Assembly (NCBI RefSeq): GCF_003931855.1
Contig: NZ_CP034248.1
Coordinates: 2,356,001 to 2,420,000, forward strand
DNA length: 64,000 nucleotides
Direction of reading: 5' to 3'
Origin: Paenibacillus lentus
GTDB taxonomy: Bacteria > Bacillota > Bacilli > Paenibacillales > Paenibacillaceae
Both the position numbers and the translations under genes were made by a program. Numbering within the stretch: the stretch's first letter is position 1; each line of letters opens with the position of its first letter. Positions 36,293-44,626 of the stretch are shown here, in pieces. Below the pieces are notes generated by a model that did not search any database, had not been told where the DNA came from, and was given only the letters and a program-made list of their open reading frames with translations.

Positions 36293-36553
36293 ATGGACTA
36301 TATGGATAAAACCGTCAAGTTTAATGTCAAGGGTGATGAGCAGGAGGCGTCTGCGCAGGAGATTCTTCTTACGGTATATGAAGCTCTACAGGACAAAGAA
36401 TATAACCCAATCAACCAGATTGTAGGATACCTGTTGTCAGGAGATCCGGCATATATACCACGCCACAATAATGCGAGGAGCCTGGTGCGCAAGAAAGAAC
36501 GCGACGAATTGATTGAAGAACTGGTAAGGTTTTATATGTCCAGTCACCGTTAG
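36293..36553 (+). CDS. IreB family regulatory phosphoprotein (YrzL)
   Basis: The 86-residue product matches the UPF0297/IreB family in full. It opens [16 protein letters not shown], followed by [20 protein letters not shown], and ends in basic residues and YMSSHR. IreB of Enterococcus is phosphorylated on N-terminal threonines by the IreK Ser/Thr kinase and affects cephalosporin tolerance; T7 lies at the comparable place here. It is followed after 9 bases by ruvX, the conserved yrzL-yrrK order. Confidence 0.93.
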   Translation: MDYMDKTVKFNVKGDEQEASAQEILLTVYEALQDKEYNPINQIVGYLLSGDPAYIPRHNNARSLVRKKERDELIEELVRFYMSSHR

Positions 36554-36562
36554 GAGAATGGC

Positions 36563-36979
36563 ATGAGAATTATGGGTCTGGATTACGGGGATCGCAGAAT
36601 CGGTGTAGCGATTAGCGATATCTTTGGGTGGACTGCCCAAGGCGTTGAAGTGATAGAACGCCGGCGGGAAGGCGATGAATATGATCGCATTGCTGAACTG
36701 GCCGGTCAGCATGAAGTTGAAGAAATCGTCGTTGGTCTGCCGAAGAATATGAATGGATCCGTCGGTCCACGTGGGGAAATATGCAAGGTCTTTGCAGAAG
36801 AGCTTCAGAATAGGATCAAGGTGCCGGTTCATCTCTGGGATGAAAGGCTAACTACGGTCTCTGCACAGCGAACGCTTATTGATGCGGATGTTAGCAGGAA
36901 GAAGCGCAGAGGAATTGTGGATAAAATGGCCGCAGTTTTGATTTTACAAAACTATTTGGACTCTAAGAGTAAAAAGTGA
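36563..36979 (+). CDS. ruvX: Putative pre-16S rRNA nuclease / Holliday junction resolvase-like (YqgF)
   Basis: The 138-residue product has the RNase H-like fold of YqgF. The first catalytic Asp is in MGLDYGDRRIGVAI (D6), a second acidic site in VVGLPKNMNGSVGPR, and the last in LWDERLTTVSA (about 92-102). Members process the 5' end of 16S rRNA in E. coli; a resolvase role is also proposed. Spacing to ireB and the downstream DUF1292 genes is tight, so one operon is likely. Confidence 0.94.
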   Translation: MRIMGLDYGDRRIGVAISDIFGWTAQGVEVIERRREGDEYDRIAELAGQHEVEEIVVGLPKNMNGSVGPRGEICKVFAEELQNRIKVPVHLWDERLTTVSAQRTLIDADVSRKKRRGIVDKMAAVLILQNYLDSKSKK

Positions 36980-36990
36980 GGGTGATCGCT

Positions 36991-37299
36991 ATGTCTAAAG
37001 ATCGTATCGGCAATGAAGAAGAACCGGAAATTATTTATATCCCTGACGACGAGGGCAATGAGGAAGAGTTTGAAGTCATCATGAAATTTGAGGTTGACGG
37101 TTCAGATGCGAAGTATATGATGGTCGTTCCTCTGGAATCAGATGAGGACGCTGAGGCCGAAGAGGTATACGCATTTCGTTACGAGGAAGACGGCGATGAT
37201 CTAAAGCTGTATACAATTGAGAGTGATGACGAGTGGGAAATTGTGGAAGAAACATTTAATACATTAGTTGATGAGTTCGACGGGGAGGATCAGGATTAA
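36991..37299 (+). CDS. DUF1292 protein, YrzB-like (first copy)
   Basis: The 102-residue acidic protein starts at ATG 36991 after GAGGGTGA, 11 bases from the ruvX stop. It contains the DUF1292 core (EFEVIMKFEVDGSDAKYMMV; YAFRYEEDGDDLKLYTIE). It has no cysteine, signal peptide or membrane helix. The function is unknown. The stop TAA shares its last A with the ATG of a second DUF1292 gene, so the two are translationally coupled. Confidence 0.93.
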   Translation: MSKDRIGNEEEPEIIYIPDDEGNEEEFEVIMKFEVDGSDAKYMMVVPLESDEDAEAEEVYAFRYEEDGDDLKLYTIESDDEWEIVEETFNTLVDEFDGEDQD

Positions 37300-37598
37300 T
37301 GTCGGAATTCTCCGCCAGTAATGTGATTTGGACCTCCCGAGTGCATGATGCATTTGGATCTGTCGTTGAGCTTGAAGATGAACAGGGAAATGTTTCTTAT
37401 TATTCGGTTGAGAAGGAGTTCGATGTTGCGGGCGGCTCTTATGCTGTTCTCCGCGCTGAAAGTGGAGCAAATGCTGAACCGGAAATATTTAAAATTATCA
37501 GCGGGCAGGACGGAGTATTGGAACTCGTCACGATCGATGATGATGATGAATGGGAGAACGTAACAGAACTGTACGATGAACTGACGTTCCCGGAATAG
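37299..37598 (+). CDS. DUF1292 protein (second copy)
   Basis: The 99-residue product overlaps the first DUF1292 gene by one base (TAATG). It shows the same pattern: FGSVVELEDEQGNVSYYSVE, then SYAVLRAESG and VTIDDDDEWENVTELYDEL. The C-terminal DDDEWE block is shared with the DDEWEIVEE of the first copy. This suggests an old tandem duplication that has diverged strongly. A terminator follows. Confidence 0.88.
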   Translation: MSEFSASNVIWTSRVHDAFGSVVELEDEQGNVSYYSVEKEFDVAGGSYAVLRAESGANAEPEIFKIISGQDGVLELVTIDDDDEWENVTELYDELTFPE

Positions 37599-37629
37599 AA
37601 CCAAACACATTTCTATAGATAAGTCTGAG

Positions 37630-37653
37630 AAGGGCGGATACCGCCCTTTTTGG
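37630..37653 (+). terminator. Rho-independent terminator after the DUF1292 pair
   Basis: AAGGGCGG-ATA-CCGCCCTT is followed by TTTGG. The T run is short and mltG follows at once, so read-through is possible. Confidence 0.75.
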
Positions 37654-37672
37654 CTGTTAAGGAGTTGATTGG

Positions 37673-38725
37673 TTGAAGAAGGTATGGAAGTGGTTGTTAT
37701 CCTTACTGCTGCTACTGTTTATCGGTGCTGGGGCTATCGCCGCCTATGGATACGTGCAAATGCAGCCAATGAAGCGTTCGGAGCAACCTGTCAAAATTAC
37801 GATTGAGCCAGGTACAGGTACGGCCACGATTGCGAATATACTTGAAGAACAAGGTCTAATCAAAAATTCATTTCTATTCAAATCCTATTTGAAATGGAAA
37901 ACGGAAGGTAATCGATTCCAGGCAGGTGTTTATGAGATACAGCCAGGTGTGACTTATGACGAAATTATTCAAAAATTGAACCGCGGCGATGTCGTCAAAG
38001 CTGAAATGATTCGATTCACGATTCCAGAGGGCTATACCGTAAAGCAAATGGCGGAAAGACTTGCCGAGGCCGAATATGTCAATAAAGAAGTGTTTTTAAA
38101 TCTGGTCAAAGAGGCTAATGGGATTGAAGAAGCGATCCTTCCTAATATACCGGAATCATCAGAGTTGAATTATCGTTTGGAAGGTTATTTATTTCCAGAA
38201 ACCTATGAGCTGGAGAAGGGGAGCAGCGAAGCGGATATAATCTCTAGGATGCTTCAAGAGACGGACAAACGAATTAGGAATATTCCCGATTTTGACCAGA
38301 AGCTGAAAGCGCGGGGGCTAAATTTTAACCAATTGATGACGGTAGCGTCCCTAGTAGAGCGGGAGGTTGTCGTTGATAGTGAACGAAGTCTTGTTGCTGG
38401 AGTTATTTATAATCGCATTGCGAAAGATATGAAGTTGGAAATTGATGCAACGGTTCAGTATTTGCTTGAAAAGCCGAAGGAGCGGTTATTATATAAAGAT
38501 CTGCAAAGTGTAGACAGCCCATATAATACTTACATGTATAAAGGGCTCCCTCCGGGGCCGATTTCCGCTCCCAGCTTGAAATCGATCGAAGCAGCGCTGG
38601 ATCCCAAGCCATCAGATTATTTATTCTATGTCACTAAAAAGGACGGCACCGGCGAGCATTTATTCGCCAAAACGTATGCAGAGCATTTGCAAAATATTAA
38701 GAAAAGTAAGGCTACAGCCAAATAA
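37673..38725 (+). CDS. mltG: Endolytic murein transglycosylase MltG (YrrL)
   Basis: The 350-residue product starts at TTG 37673 after GGAG. It has one N-terminal transmembrane helix (about 7-27) and then an extracytoplasmic region. This holds a LysM-like part (VKITIEPGTGTATIANILEEQ, shortened) and the YceG domain. The catalytic Glu is in TVASLVEREVV near residue 228. The GPISAPSLKSIEAALDP segment and the C-terminal YVTKKDGTGEHLFAKTYAEH are also typical. MltG cuts nascent peptidoglycan strands and helps set their length. In B. subtilis yrrM (trmR) follows; here trhP1 follows directly. Confidence 0.95.
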   Translation: MKKVWKWLLSLLLLLFIGAGAIAAYGYVQMQPMKRSEQPVKITIEPGTGTATIANILEEQGLIKNSFLFKSYLKWKTEGNRFQAGVYEIQPGVTYDEIIQKLNRGDVVKAEMIRFTIPEGYTVKQMAERLAEAEYVNKEVFLNLVKEANGIEEAILPNIPESSELNYRLEGYLFPETYELEKGSSEADIISRMLQETDKRIRNIPDFDQKLKARGLNFNQLMTVASLVEREVVVDSERSLVAGVIYNRIAKDMKLEIDATVQYLLEKPKERLLYKDLQSVDSPYNTYMYKGLPPGPISAPSLKSIEAALDPKPSDYLFYVTKKDGTGEHLFAKTYAEHLQNIKKSKATAK

Positions 38726-38741
38726 CCGAGGTGTATGAAAT

Positions 38742-39680
38742 ATGGGAAATAAACCGGAGCTGCTGGTCCCTGCGGGTTCCTTGTCGGAGCTGCAAAGCTA
38801 TTTGGAAGCCGGAGCCGATGCGGCGTTAATCGGGGAAGAGAAATATGGAATGAGAATGCCAGGCAGCTTCACGCCGGAAGAGATCTCCGAAGCGGTTAAG
38901 CTGGCCCATGCTAGAAAAGGCAAGGTTTACGTTAGTGTAACGAACATCATCAGCAATGAATTGTTAGAGGAGCTTCCGCATTATTTACAGCGTTTGGAGC
39001 AGGCTGGGGTCGATGGTATACAATTTGGAGATCCGGCGGTTCTGCAGGCAGTCAGATCAATGAATTTGAATTTGAAGCTGCATTGGAATGCTGAAATGAC
39101 ATCCACCAACTATGCCACGGCGAATTATTGGGGGAGCAAAGGGGCTTCACGTGTTGTATTAGCGCGTGAGCTGAATATGGAAGAAATTACGGAAATGCAG
39201 CCTAAGCTTGAAATTGAATCAGAGGTTCAAATCCATGGCATGACGAATATTTATCATTCCAAGCGACGTCTTGTGAACAGTTATTTGACGCACCAGGGAA
39301 GAACCCCCGAGCCTGACGGTGCTGATTTAGGCAGAGAACGGGGACTTTTCTTAGTGGAAGCTGAGCGTCCTGGGGAGAAATTTCCGATCTATGAGGATTC
39401 CAACGGAACACATATTATGAGCTCGGATGATATCTGCATACTAGAGGATCTACATCACTTGATGGCGGCTGGTGTGCACAGTTTTAAAATCGAGACCTTG
39501 CTAAAGGATGTTCGCTATAATACGATAGTCATCCGTACTTATCGTAAAGCAATCGAAAGCTATTTCAGCAATCCGGATGATTATGAAATGGATGAAAATT
39601 GGCTAGAGGAAATTCGGGAAGTACAGGATCCTGAGCGCGAGCTGTCATTCGGTTTTTTCTATAAAGAACAAGTATATTAA
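38742..39680 (+). CDS. U32 family protein, TrhP1 (YrrN)-like
   Basis: The 312-residue product is a peptidase U32-like protein (KPELLVPAGSLSELQSYLEA; ADAALIGEEKYGMR). In B. subtilis the paired YrrN and YrrO (TrhP1, TrhP2) are needed for the prephenate-dependent 5-hydroxylation of wobble U34 in tRNAs. This copy lacks the Cys cluster of U32 proteins: the region reads HGMTNIYHSKRRLVNSYLTH. It may therefore be the non-catalytic subunit. The second gene follows after 22 bases. Confidence 0.92.
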   Translation: MGNKPELLVPAGSLSELQSYLEAGADAALIGEEKYGMRMPGSFTPEEISEAVKLAHARKGKVYVSVTNIISNELLEELPHYLQRLEQAGVDGIQFGDPAVLQAVRSMNLNLKLHWNAEMTSTNYATANYWGSKGASRVVLARELNMEEITEMQPKLEIESEVQIHGMTNIYHSKRRLVNSYLTHQGRTPEPDGADLGRERGLFLVEAERPGEKFPIYEDSNGTHIMSSDDICILEDLHHLMAAGVHSFKIETLLKDVRYNTIVIRTYRKAIESYFSNPDDYEMDENWLEEIREVQDPERELSFGFFYKEQVY

Positions 39681-39702
39681 TTAGAATCAGAGGTGAACGA
39701 GG

Positions 39703-41037
39703 ATGCAAACAGCACAGAAACATCGGCCGAAATATACCGGGAAACGCTATCGCCTGGACAAGCCTGAGCTGCTGGCTCCAGCGGGAAATTTGGAGAAGCT
39801 GAAATTTGCGATCCACTATGGGGCGGACGCTGTATATATCGGGGGGCAGAAATATGGTCTTCGTTCGAATGCGGATAATTTCAGCTTTGATGAGATGCGT
39901 GAAGGCGTAGAATTTGCAAATAAATACGGAGCCAAAGTATTTGTGGCCACCAATATATATGCACATAACGAAGACATTGAGGGGATCGAAGAATATTTAC
40001 GCAACTTGTACGATGTGGGGATTTCAGCAATTATCGCTGCGGATCCGATCATCATTGATACTGCGCGCCGCGTCGCACCTGGACTTGAAGTCCATTTAAG
40101 CACCCAGCAATCCACGATAAACTGGCAGGCAGTCAAGTTCTGGAAGGAAGAGGGCTTGCCGCGGGTCGTATTAGGCCGGGAGACAAGTATGGAGGAAATT
40201 CAGGAAATTAAAAAGCATGTGGATATTGAAATTGAGTCTTTTATCCATGGAGCCATGTGCTCATCCTATTCCGGGCGATGCGTGTTGTCCAATCACTTTA
40301 CGGATCGTGACTCCAATCGCGGAGGCTGTTGTCAGTCTTGTCGCTGGAAGTATGATTTGTTTGAGGAGGGCTTGCCACAGGAGGTATGGGTATCAGAAGA
40401 GGAATTCGCTATGGCACAGTCAGCACAGGCGCCTCAAGTAGGGGCTTCCCCGCTTCCGTTGTTTCAAGAGGAAGACAATCCATTTACGATGGGCTCCAAA
40501 GATTTGTGCATGATTGCCCATATTCCGGACCTGATCGATGTGGGGGTCGACAGCTTTAAGATCGAGGGACGAATGAAGTCGATTCATTATGTTGCGACCG
40601 TAGTAAATGTCTACCGCCAGGCTATCAATTCGTATATGGCTGATCCCGACAACTATGTGCTAAAGCCGGAGTGGCTGGAGGAAATCAATAAGGCGGCGAA
40701 TCGCCCGTTGAATACAGGCTTCTTCTATGACACGCCCGATCATGAGGATCATATTTATGAGCCGGAAGAGAAGGCCGTTCCTTATGATTTTGCCGGATTG
40801 GTGATGGAGTATGATACAGAAGAAGGAACTGCGATCATTCAACAGCGAAATCACTTTAAGCCTGGACAGGAAGTTGAATTCTTTGGTCCGGACGGAACTT
40901 TCTTTAAGCAAACGATTGGAACAATTTGGGATGAGGAAGGCAATGAGCTGGACGCAGCACGTCATCCCCTACAAAGAATTAAAATGAAGGTGGATTATCC
41001 TGTTTCTTATTTTGATATGATGAGAAAAAGGAAATAA
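39703..41037 (+). CDS. U32 family protein, TrhP2 (YrrO)-like
   Basis: The 444-residue product is the larger U32 protein, with the LLAPAGNLEKLKFAIHYGAD start. It has the Cys-rich block MCSSYSGRCVLSNHF...GGCCQSCRW at about residues 185-215, which fits an iron-sulfur site as in the RlhA/TrhP family. Compared with its partner it has an added C-terminal beta domain (about 360-444). Together with the preceding gene product it should hydroxylate U34 of certain tRNAs. A terminator follows. Confidence 0.93.
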   Translation: MQTAQKHRPKYTGKRYRLDKPELLAPAGNLEKLKFAIHYGADAVYIGGQKYGLRSNADNFSFDEMREGVEFANKYGAKVFVATNIYAHNEDIEGIEEYLRNLYDVGISAIIAADPIIIDTARRVAPGLEVHLSTQQSTINWQAVKFWKEEGLPRVVLGRETSMEEIQEIKKHVDIEIESFIHGAMCSSYSGRCVLSNHFTDRDSNRGGCCQSCRWKYDLFEEGLPQEVWVSEEEFAMAQSAQAPQVGASPLPLFQEEDNPFTMGSKDLCMIAHIPDLIDVGVDSFKIEGRMKSIHYVATVVNVYRQAINSYMADPDNYVLKPEWLEEINKAANRPLNTGFFYDTPDHEDHIYEPEEKAVPYDFAGLVMEYDTEEGTAIIQQRNHFKPGQEVEFFGPDGTFFKQTIGTIWDEEGNELDAARHPLQRIKMKVDYPVSYFDMMRKRK

Positions 41038-41052
41038 ATAGCAACTTTATGT

Positions 41053-41095
41053 AAAAAAGAGTCTTTTGTCAACTAGGACAAAAGACTCTTTTTTA
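41053..41095 (+). terminator. Strong Rho-independent terminator after trhP2
   Basis: AAAAAAGAGTCTTTTGTC and GACAAAAGACTCTTTTTT form an 18-bp stem with a 6-base loop. The symmetry makes it work in either direction. Confidence 0.95.
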
Positions 41096-41278
41096 CTATG
41101 GTATTAACTTTTTTAGCTAAATATTAAACTCATAGGAGATTTTTACCGATAATAATAAAGGAAAAGGTGTGTTTTTGTCGAATGTAAATAAGCAACACAG
41201 GAAGAATTCATGAGGTTCGGAGCATGGCCTCAGGACCTACTTAAGTGGGTTAATTATTATGAGCGGTGGGTGATCAAC

Positions 41279-43450
41279 ATGAAATTGGTTCCTAAGAAGG
41301 AGAGCCAAGCTAAAGACAACCAGAAGGAAATGAAGAAACGTACAGATACCGGACAACCTAAAAATAAAGGAGTTAGGGGATGGAAGGAGAAGTTCGATAG
41401 TATTATTGATAAGCTTCCCAAGGACATCAATCCATCCAGGTCAGTAGGTATTCGTTTGTTTTTAATTTTCTTTATTGCGATTATGTTTTTCGTACTTGTA
41501 ATCGGTCTGTTATCTTATCAAATGGCGAAGAATACCATTGAGAAAAATGCCGAAACAGCAAGCCAGCAAACCATTGTGCAGACATCACAGAAGCTAGACA
41601 TTATTCTCCAAAAATATGAAGAAACACTGCAGCAAGTATTCCTGGATGATGAAATGCAAAAGGCGATTCGGGATGCCTCGCTCGCAACTTCGTCTGATTA
41701 TGATCGCTTCACGACATCTAATCAAATGAGAAACCGTCTTAATTCCATGACGTTCTCAAGCAAAGGTGTTGTAGCGGTGTATATGGTTCCCGGAGAAGAG
41801 GGACTGATTGGCCCTGTAACTTCGGGAAGCGCGGATAATACATTTGTCAATGAGATTCGTAATGAGCCCTGGTTTGAGGACATGGCTCAAACTTCGCAAG
41901 TTCGATGGATTACAGCTCCAAACGATAACGCAGGTGGAACACAAATATTCAGATTGGTTAGATCCGTGCAAAGTGTCAGCAGCATGAAGCGATTTATTCT
42001 GGTGGCAGATATCAACCTAGAGATTTTGAACGGTTATTTGCAGGAGCTTAACCTCGGCAACGGTTCGAAAGTTCAAATGATTACAGCGGATAATGTGATT
42101 GTAGGCTCCTCGGTTGAAGGAGAGCACGGACAGAAATCCGAGTTCACTCTTCAGAAAAAAGAAGGCGAGAGATCGGGAAGCACACGTATTAAAAATGCTC
42201 AAGGCAGAACGGTACTTGCTGTCTATAATACGCAGGAGAATTCAGACTGGACGCTGATGGGTGTGCTGCCTACGGATCAACTGACGAAGGATGCCAGAGG
42301 TATTCTAGTTACAACCTTTATCTCGATGGCTGTTGTTGCTGCTATTGCAATTCTGATCGGTATGTGGATGGTTAGAATGATAGCTCGTCCGCTCGTCCAA
42401 CTGATGAAACTGATGGATGAAGGCTCGAAAGGGAACCTCAATGTTCGCATGGAGCAGAAATCCAAAGATGAAATCGGAATGCTGACAGTAAGCTTTAACG
42501 TGATGATGGAGCAAATTATGCAGCTTGTTAAACAAACGAACGATTCCGCACAAGATGTACTGGATACTGCGGCAGAATTGACGCAAGCTTCGAATAAAAC
42601 AGCGATTTCCGCCAAGGAAATTGCGATTGCTACTGAGGAAATTGCTAATGGTGCAACAAGCCTGGCGAATGAAGCCGAGCGCGGCAATGAGTTGACGGAG
42701 AACATTTCCCGACAAATGGATCATGTGATCTCTGCGAATAAAGAGATGGAATCGTCCGCTCGCCAGGTAGAGAGATCTAGCCAACAGGGGACAGAGTACT
42801 TGAATGAGCTATTGCAAAAAACAAGTGTAACAGGTGAAATGGTTAATGCGCTTACGGAAAAGGTCGATTCGTTGAAATCAAGCACATCTTCGGTATTAAA
42901 GGTTCTCGATGTGATGCAGAACATTACCCAGCAAACGAATATTCTCTCACTTAATGCAACGATTGAGGCTGCGCGCGCTGGGGCCGCAGGACGCGGATTT
43001 ATGGTCGTGGCGGATGAAATTCGTCAGCTTGCCGATCAATCCCGTCAATCGATCACGATGGTAGGAGAAATTACAGACAATATCCAAAAGGAAATGAATG
43101 AAACCGTTCAGGCTTTATCCGAGGCTAGTCCGCTATTCCAAGATCAAATTAAATCTGTGAAAGAAACGAGCCAAATCTTTGTTTCCGTACAAGAGCAAAT
43201 GGAAGGCTTTGTGCAGCATCTGGATTCCGTGACATTGTCGATCGATGAACTGAATCAATCGCAATCCGTATTGTCCGAAGCAATGAGCAATGTCAGCGCG
43301 GTAGCACAGCAATCATCCGCGACTTCGGAAGAGGTAGCTTCGCTAAGTAGCGAGCAGGAGACAGTAGGAGAGCAGCTCGTGAATCTGTCAAACAAACTGG
43401 AGAATGTGTCCAATGGTTTGAAGGAGTCTTTATCCAAGTTTAGCGTGTAA
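41279..43450 (+). CDS. Methyl-accepting chemotaxis protein
   Basis: From ATG 41279 the product is 723 residues; ATG 41210 with AGGAAG is an alternative. A charged cytoplasmic N-terminus of about 55 residues (KKESQAKDNQKEMKKR) precedes the first helix (FLIFFIAIMFFVLVIGLLSY). A dCache-like sensor follows, then the second helix (about 345-368, TTFISMAVVAAIAILIGMWM), HAMP (about 369-422) and a long helical signalling domain. The hairpin tip reads ILSLNATIEAARAGAAGRGF. It signals to CheA through CheW. The ligand is unknown. It is the first gene of the segment that replaces udk-greA. Confidence 0.93.
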   Translation: MKLVPKKESQAKDNQKEMKKRTDTGQPKNKGVRGWKEKFDSIIDKLPKDINPSRSVGIRLFLIFFIAIMFFVLVIGLLSYQMAKNTIEKNAETASQQTIVQTSQKLDIILQKYEETLQQVFLDDEMQKAIRDASLATSSDYDRFTTSNQMRNRLNSMTFSSKGVVAVYMVPGEEGLIGPVTSGSADNTFVNEIRNEPWFEDMAQTSQVRWITAPNDNAGGTQIFRLVRSVQSVSSMKRFILVADINLEILNGYLQELNLGNGSKVQMITADNVIVGSSVEGEHGQKSEFTLQKKEGERSGSTRIKNAQGRTVLAVYNTQENSDWTLMGVLPTDQLTKDARGILVTTFISMAVVAAIAILIGMWMVRMIARPLVQLMKLMDEGSKGNLNVRMEQKSKDEIGMLTVSFNVMMEQIMQLVKQTNDSAQDVLDTAAELTQASNKTAISAKEIAIATEEIANGATSLANEAERGNELTENISRQMDHVISANKEMESSARQVERSSQQGTEYLNELLQKTSVTGEMVNALTEKVDSLKSSTSSVLKVLDVMQNITQQTNILSLNATIEAARAGAAGRGFMVVADEIRQLADQSRQSITMVGEITDNIQKEMNETVQALSEASPLFQDQIKSVKETSQIFVSVQEQMEGFVQHLDSVTLSIDELNQSQSVLSEAMSNVSAVAQQSSATSEEVASLSSEQETVGEQLVNLSNKLENVSNGLKESLSKFSV

Positions 43451-43489
43451 CTCCTAGACAAAAATATAGGGGTTATAAGATGGACAAAA

Positions 43490-43517
43490 TTGGAGTATAT
43501 GTTACTATGGATATAAA
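43490..43517 (+). promoter_or_regulatory. Promoter of the Bax-inhibitor-like gene
   Basis: TTGGAG and TATAAA have a 16-base spacer. Confidence 0.5.
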
Positions 43518-43540
43518 ATCTTATCTGAGGTGATTCTAGG

Positions 43541-44281
43541 TTGATAGGTCGTAGTGGAAATCCGACATTGAATGATAAAACATTCGATCAAATCGGATAT
43601 CATTCTGGACAGGATGCAATGACCATTGAAGGCACAGTAAATAAAGTGTTTATTACGCTTGCTGTACTTTTAGGGGGCGCATTTGCTTCTTGGTCCATGT
43701 ACTTCAACGGGCAGGACGTGCTGCCATATGCTATTGGCGGAGCGATTGGCGGCTTTATTCTAGCGCTGATTATTAGCTTCAAGCCAACGACAGCTCCATT
43801 TCTCGTTCCGATTTATGGAGTGTTGGAAGGCTTGTTTTTAGGCGCAATCTCTGCGATGTTCGAATCTGTAAACCAAGGAATCACGCTGCAAGCTGCGTTG
43901 CTGACGATGGGCGTATTCATCGCTCTGTTGCTTGCTTACAAGACAAGGATTATCAAAGCGACAGAAAACTTTCGGCTTGGTGTGTTTGCGGCCACGGGCG
44001 GCATAGCATTAGTATATCTGCTCAGTTTCATTCTGGGGTTCTTTGGAATTTCTATTCCTTACCTGCATGAAAGCAACTGGATTGGAATCGGAATTTCTGT
44101 GATTATTGTAATTGTGGCAGCTTTGAATCTCGTCTTGGATTTCGATTTTATTGAGAATGGTGCTAATCAGGGTGCTCCGAAGTATATGGAATGGTATGGT
44201 GCTTTCGGCTTGATGGTTACCCTAGTATGGCTCTATATTGAAATGCTTCGTCTTTTAGCTAAGTTGGCGAACAGAGACTAG
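43541..44281 (+). CDS. Bax inhibitor-1/YccA-like membrane protein
   Basis: The 246-residue product starts at TTG 43541 after GAGGTGATT. About seven hydrophobic helices follow a 30-residue cytoplasmic N-terminus. The conserved VPIYGVLEGLFLGAISAMFE and the C-terminal LVLDFDFIENGANQGAPKYM (ending in MEWYGAFGL) are typical of the bacterial BI-1/YccA family (BaxI_1 type). The Asp residues in LDFDFIE correspond to the proton/calcium sensor of the family. The physiological role in bacteria is not settled. Confidence 0.9.
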   Translation: MIGRSGNPTLNDKTFDQIGYHSGQDAMTIEGTVNKVFITLAVLLGGAFASWSMYFNGQDVLPYAIGGAIGGFILALIISFKPTTAPFLVPIYGVLEGLFLGAISAMFESVNQGITLQAALLTMGVFIALLLAYKTRIIKATENFRLGVFAATGGIALVYLLSFILGFFGISIPYLHESNWIGIGISVIIVIVAALNLVLDFDFIENGANQGAPKYMEWYGAFGLMVTLVWLYIEMLRLLAKLANRD

Positions 44282-44297
44282 ATTGAAATCTAAGCTT

Positions 44298-44334
44298 TAG
44301 AGGATGGGGATGTGATCTCCATCCTCTTTTTTTA
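44298..44334 (+). terminator. Rho-independent terminator
   Basis: AGAGGATGG(G)GAT and ATC(T)CCATCCTCT form the stem, followed by TTTTTTTA. Confidence 0.92.
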
Positions 44335-44626
44335 TCTAAAAAATGGAATGGAATATCACCTAACATCGAGTTTAATAGTAGCTATAATTTATAAAGTTCT
44401 TTCTTTTTTGATAAAAATGAACAAAAATGATCCGAAAGTCCCTGTAAAATAGGTACACTACAGTATTACGTGCATGGTCTTGATATGTAGTCTTTAGAAC
44501 TATTTAGTTTATGACATTAGCTTTCGATATTATAAGTAGGGATTGCAGAAATTAGAATTTTGTTCCTGGTACCCGGGAACTACGCCTCAGATTGTATAGA
44601 AATATTGAGAAAGGAGGATTTTTTCT
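44335..44626. other. A/T-rich intergenic stretch before the HD-GYP gene
   Basis: I see no gene here. TATAAT occurs at about 44385 and GTTCC...GGGAAC forms a small hairpin at 44562-44580. No convincing riboswitch was recognised. Confidence 0.5.

Noticed and set aside
44562..44580. GTTCC...GGGAAC hairpin before the HD-GYP gene as an operator or terminator
   Set aside because: The stem is short, lacks a T run and has no second copy to suggest an operator.
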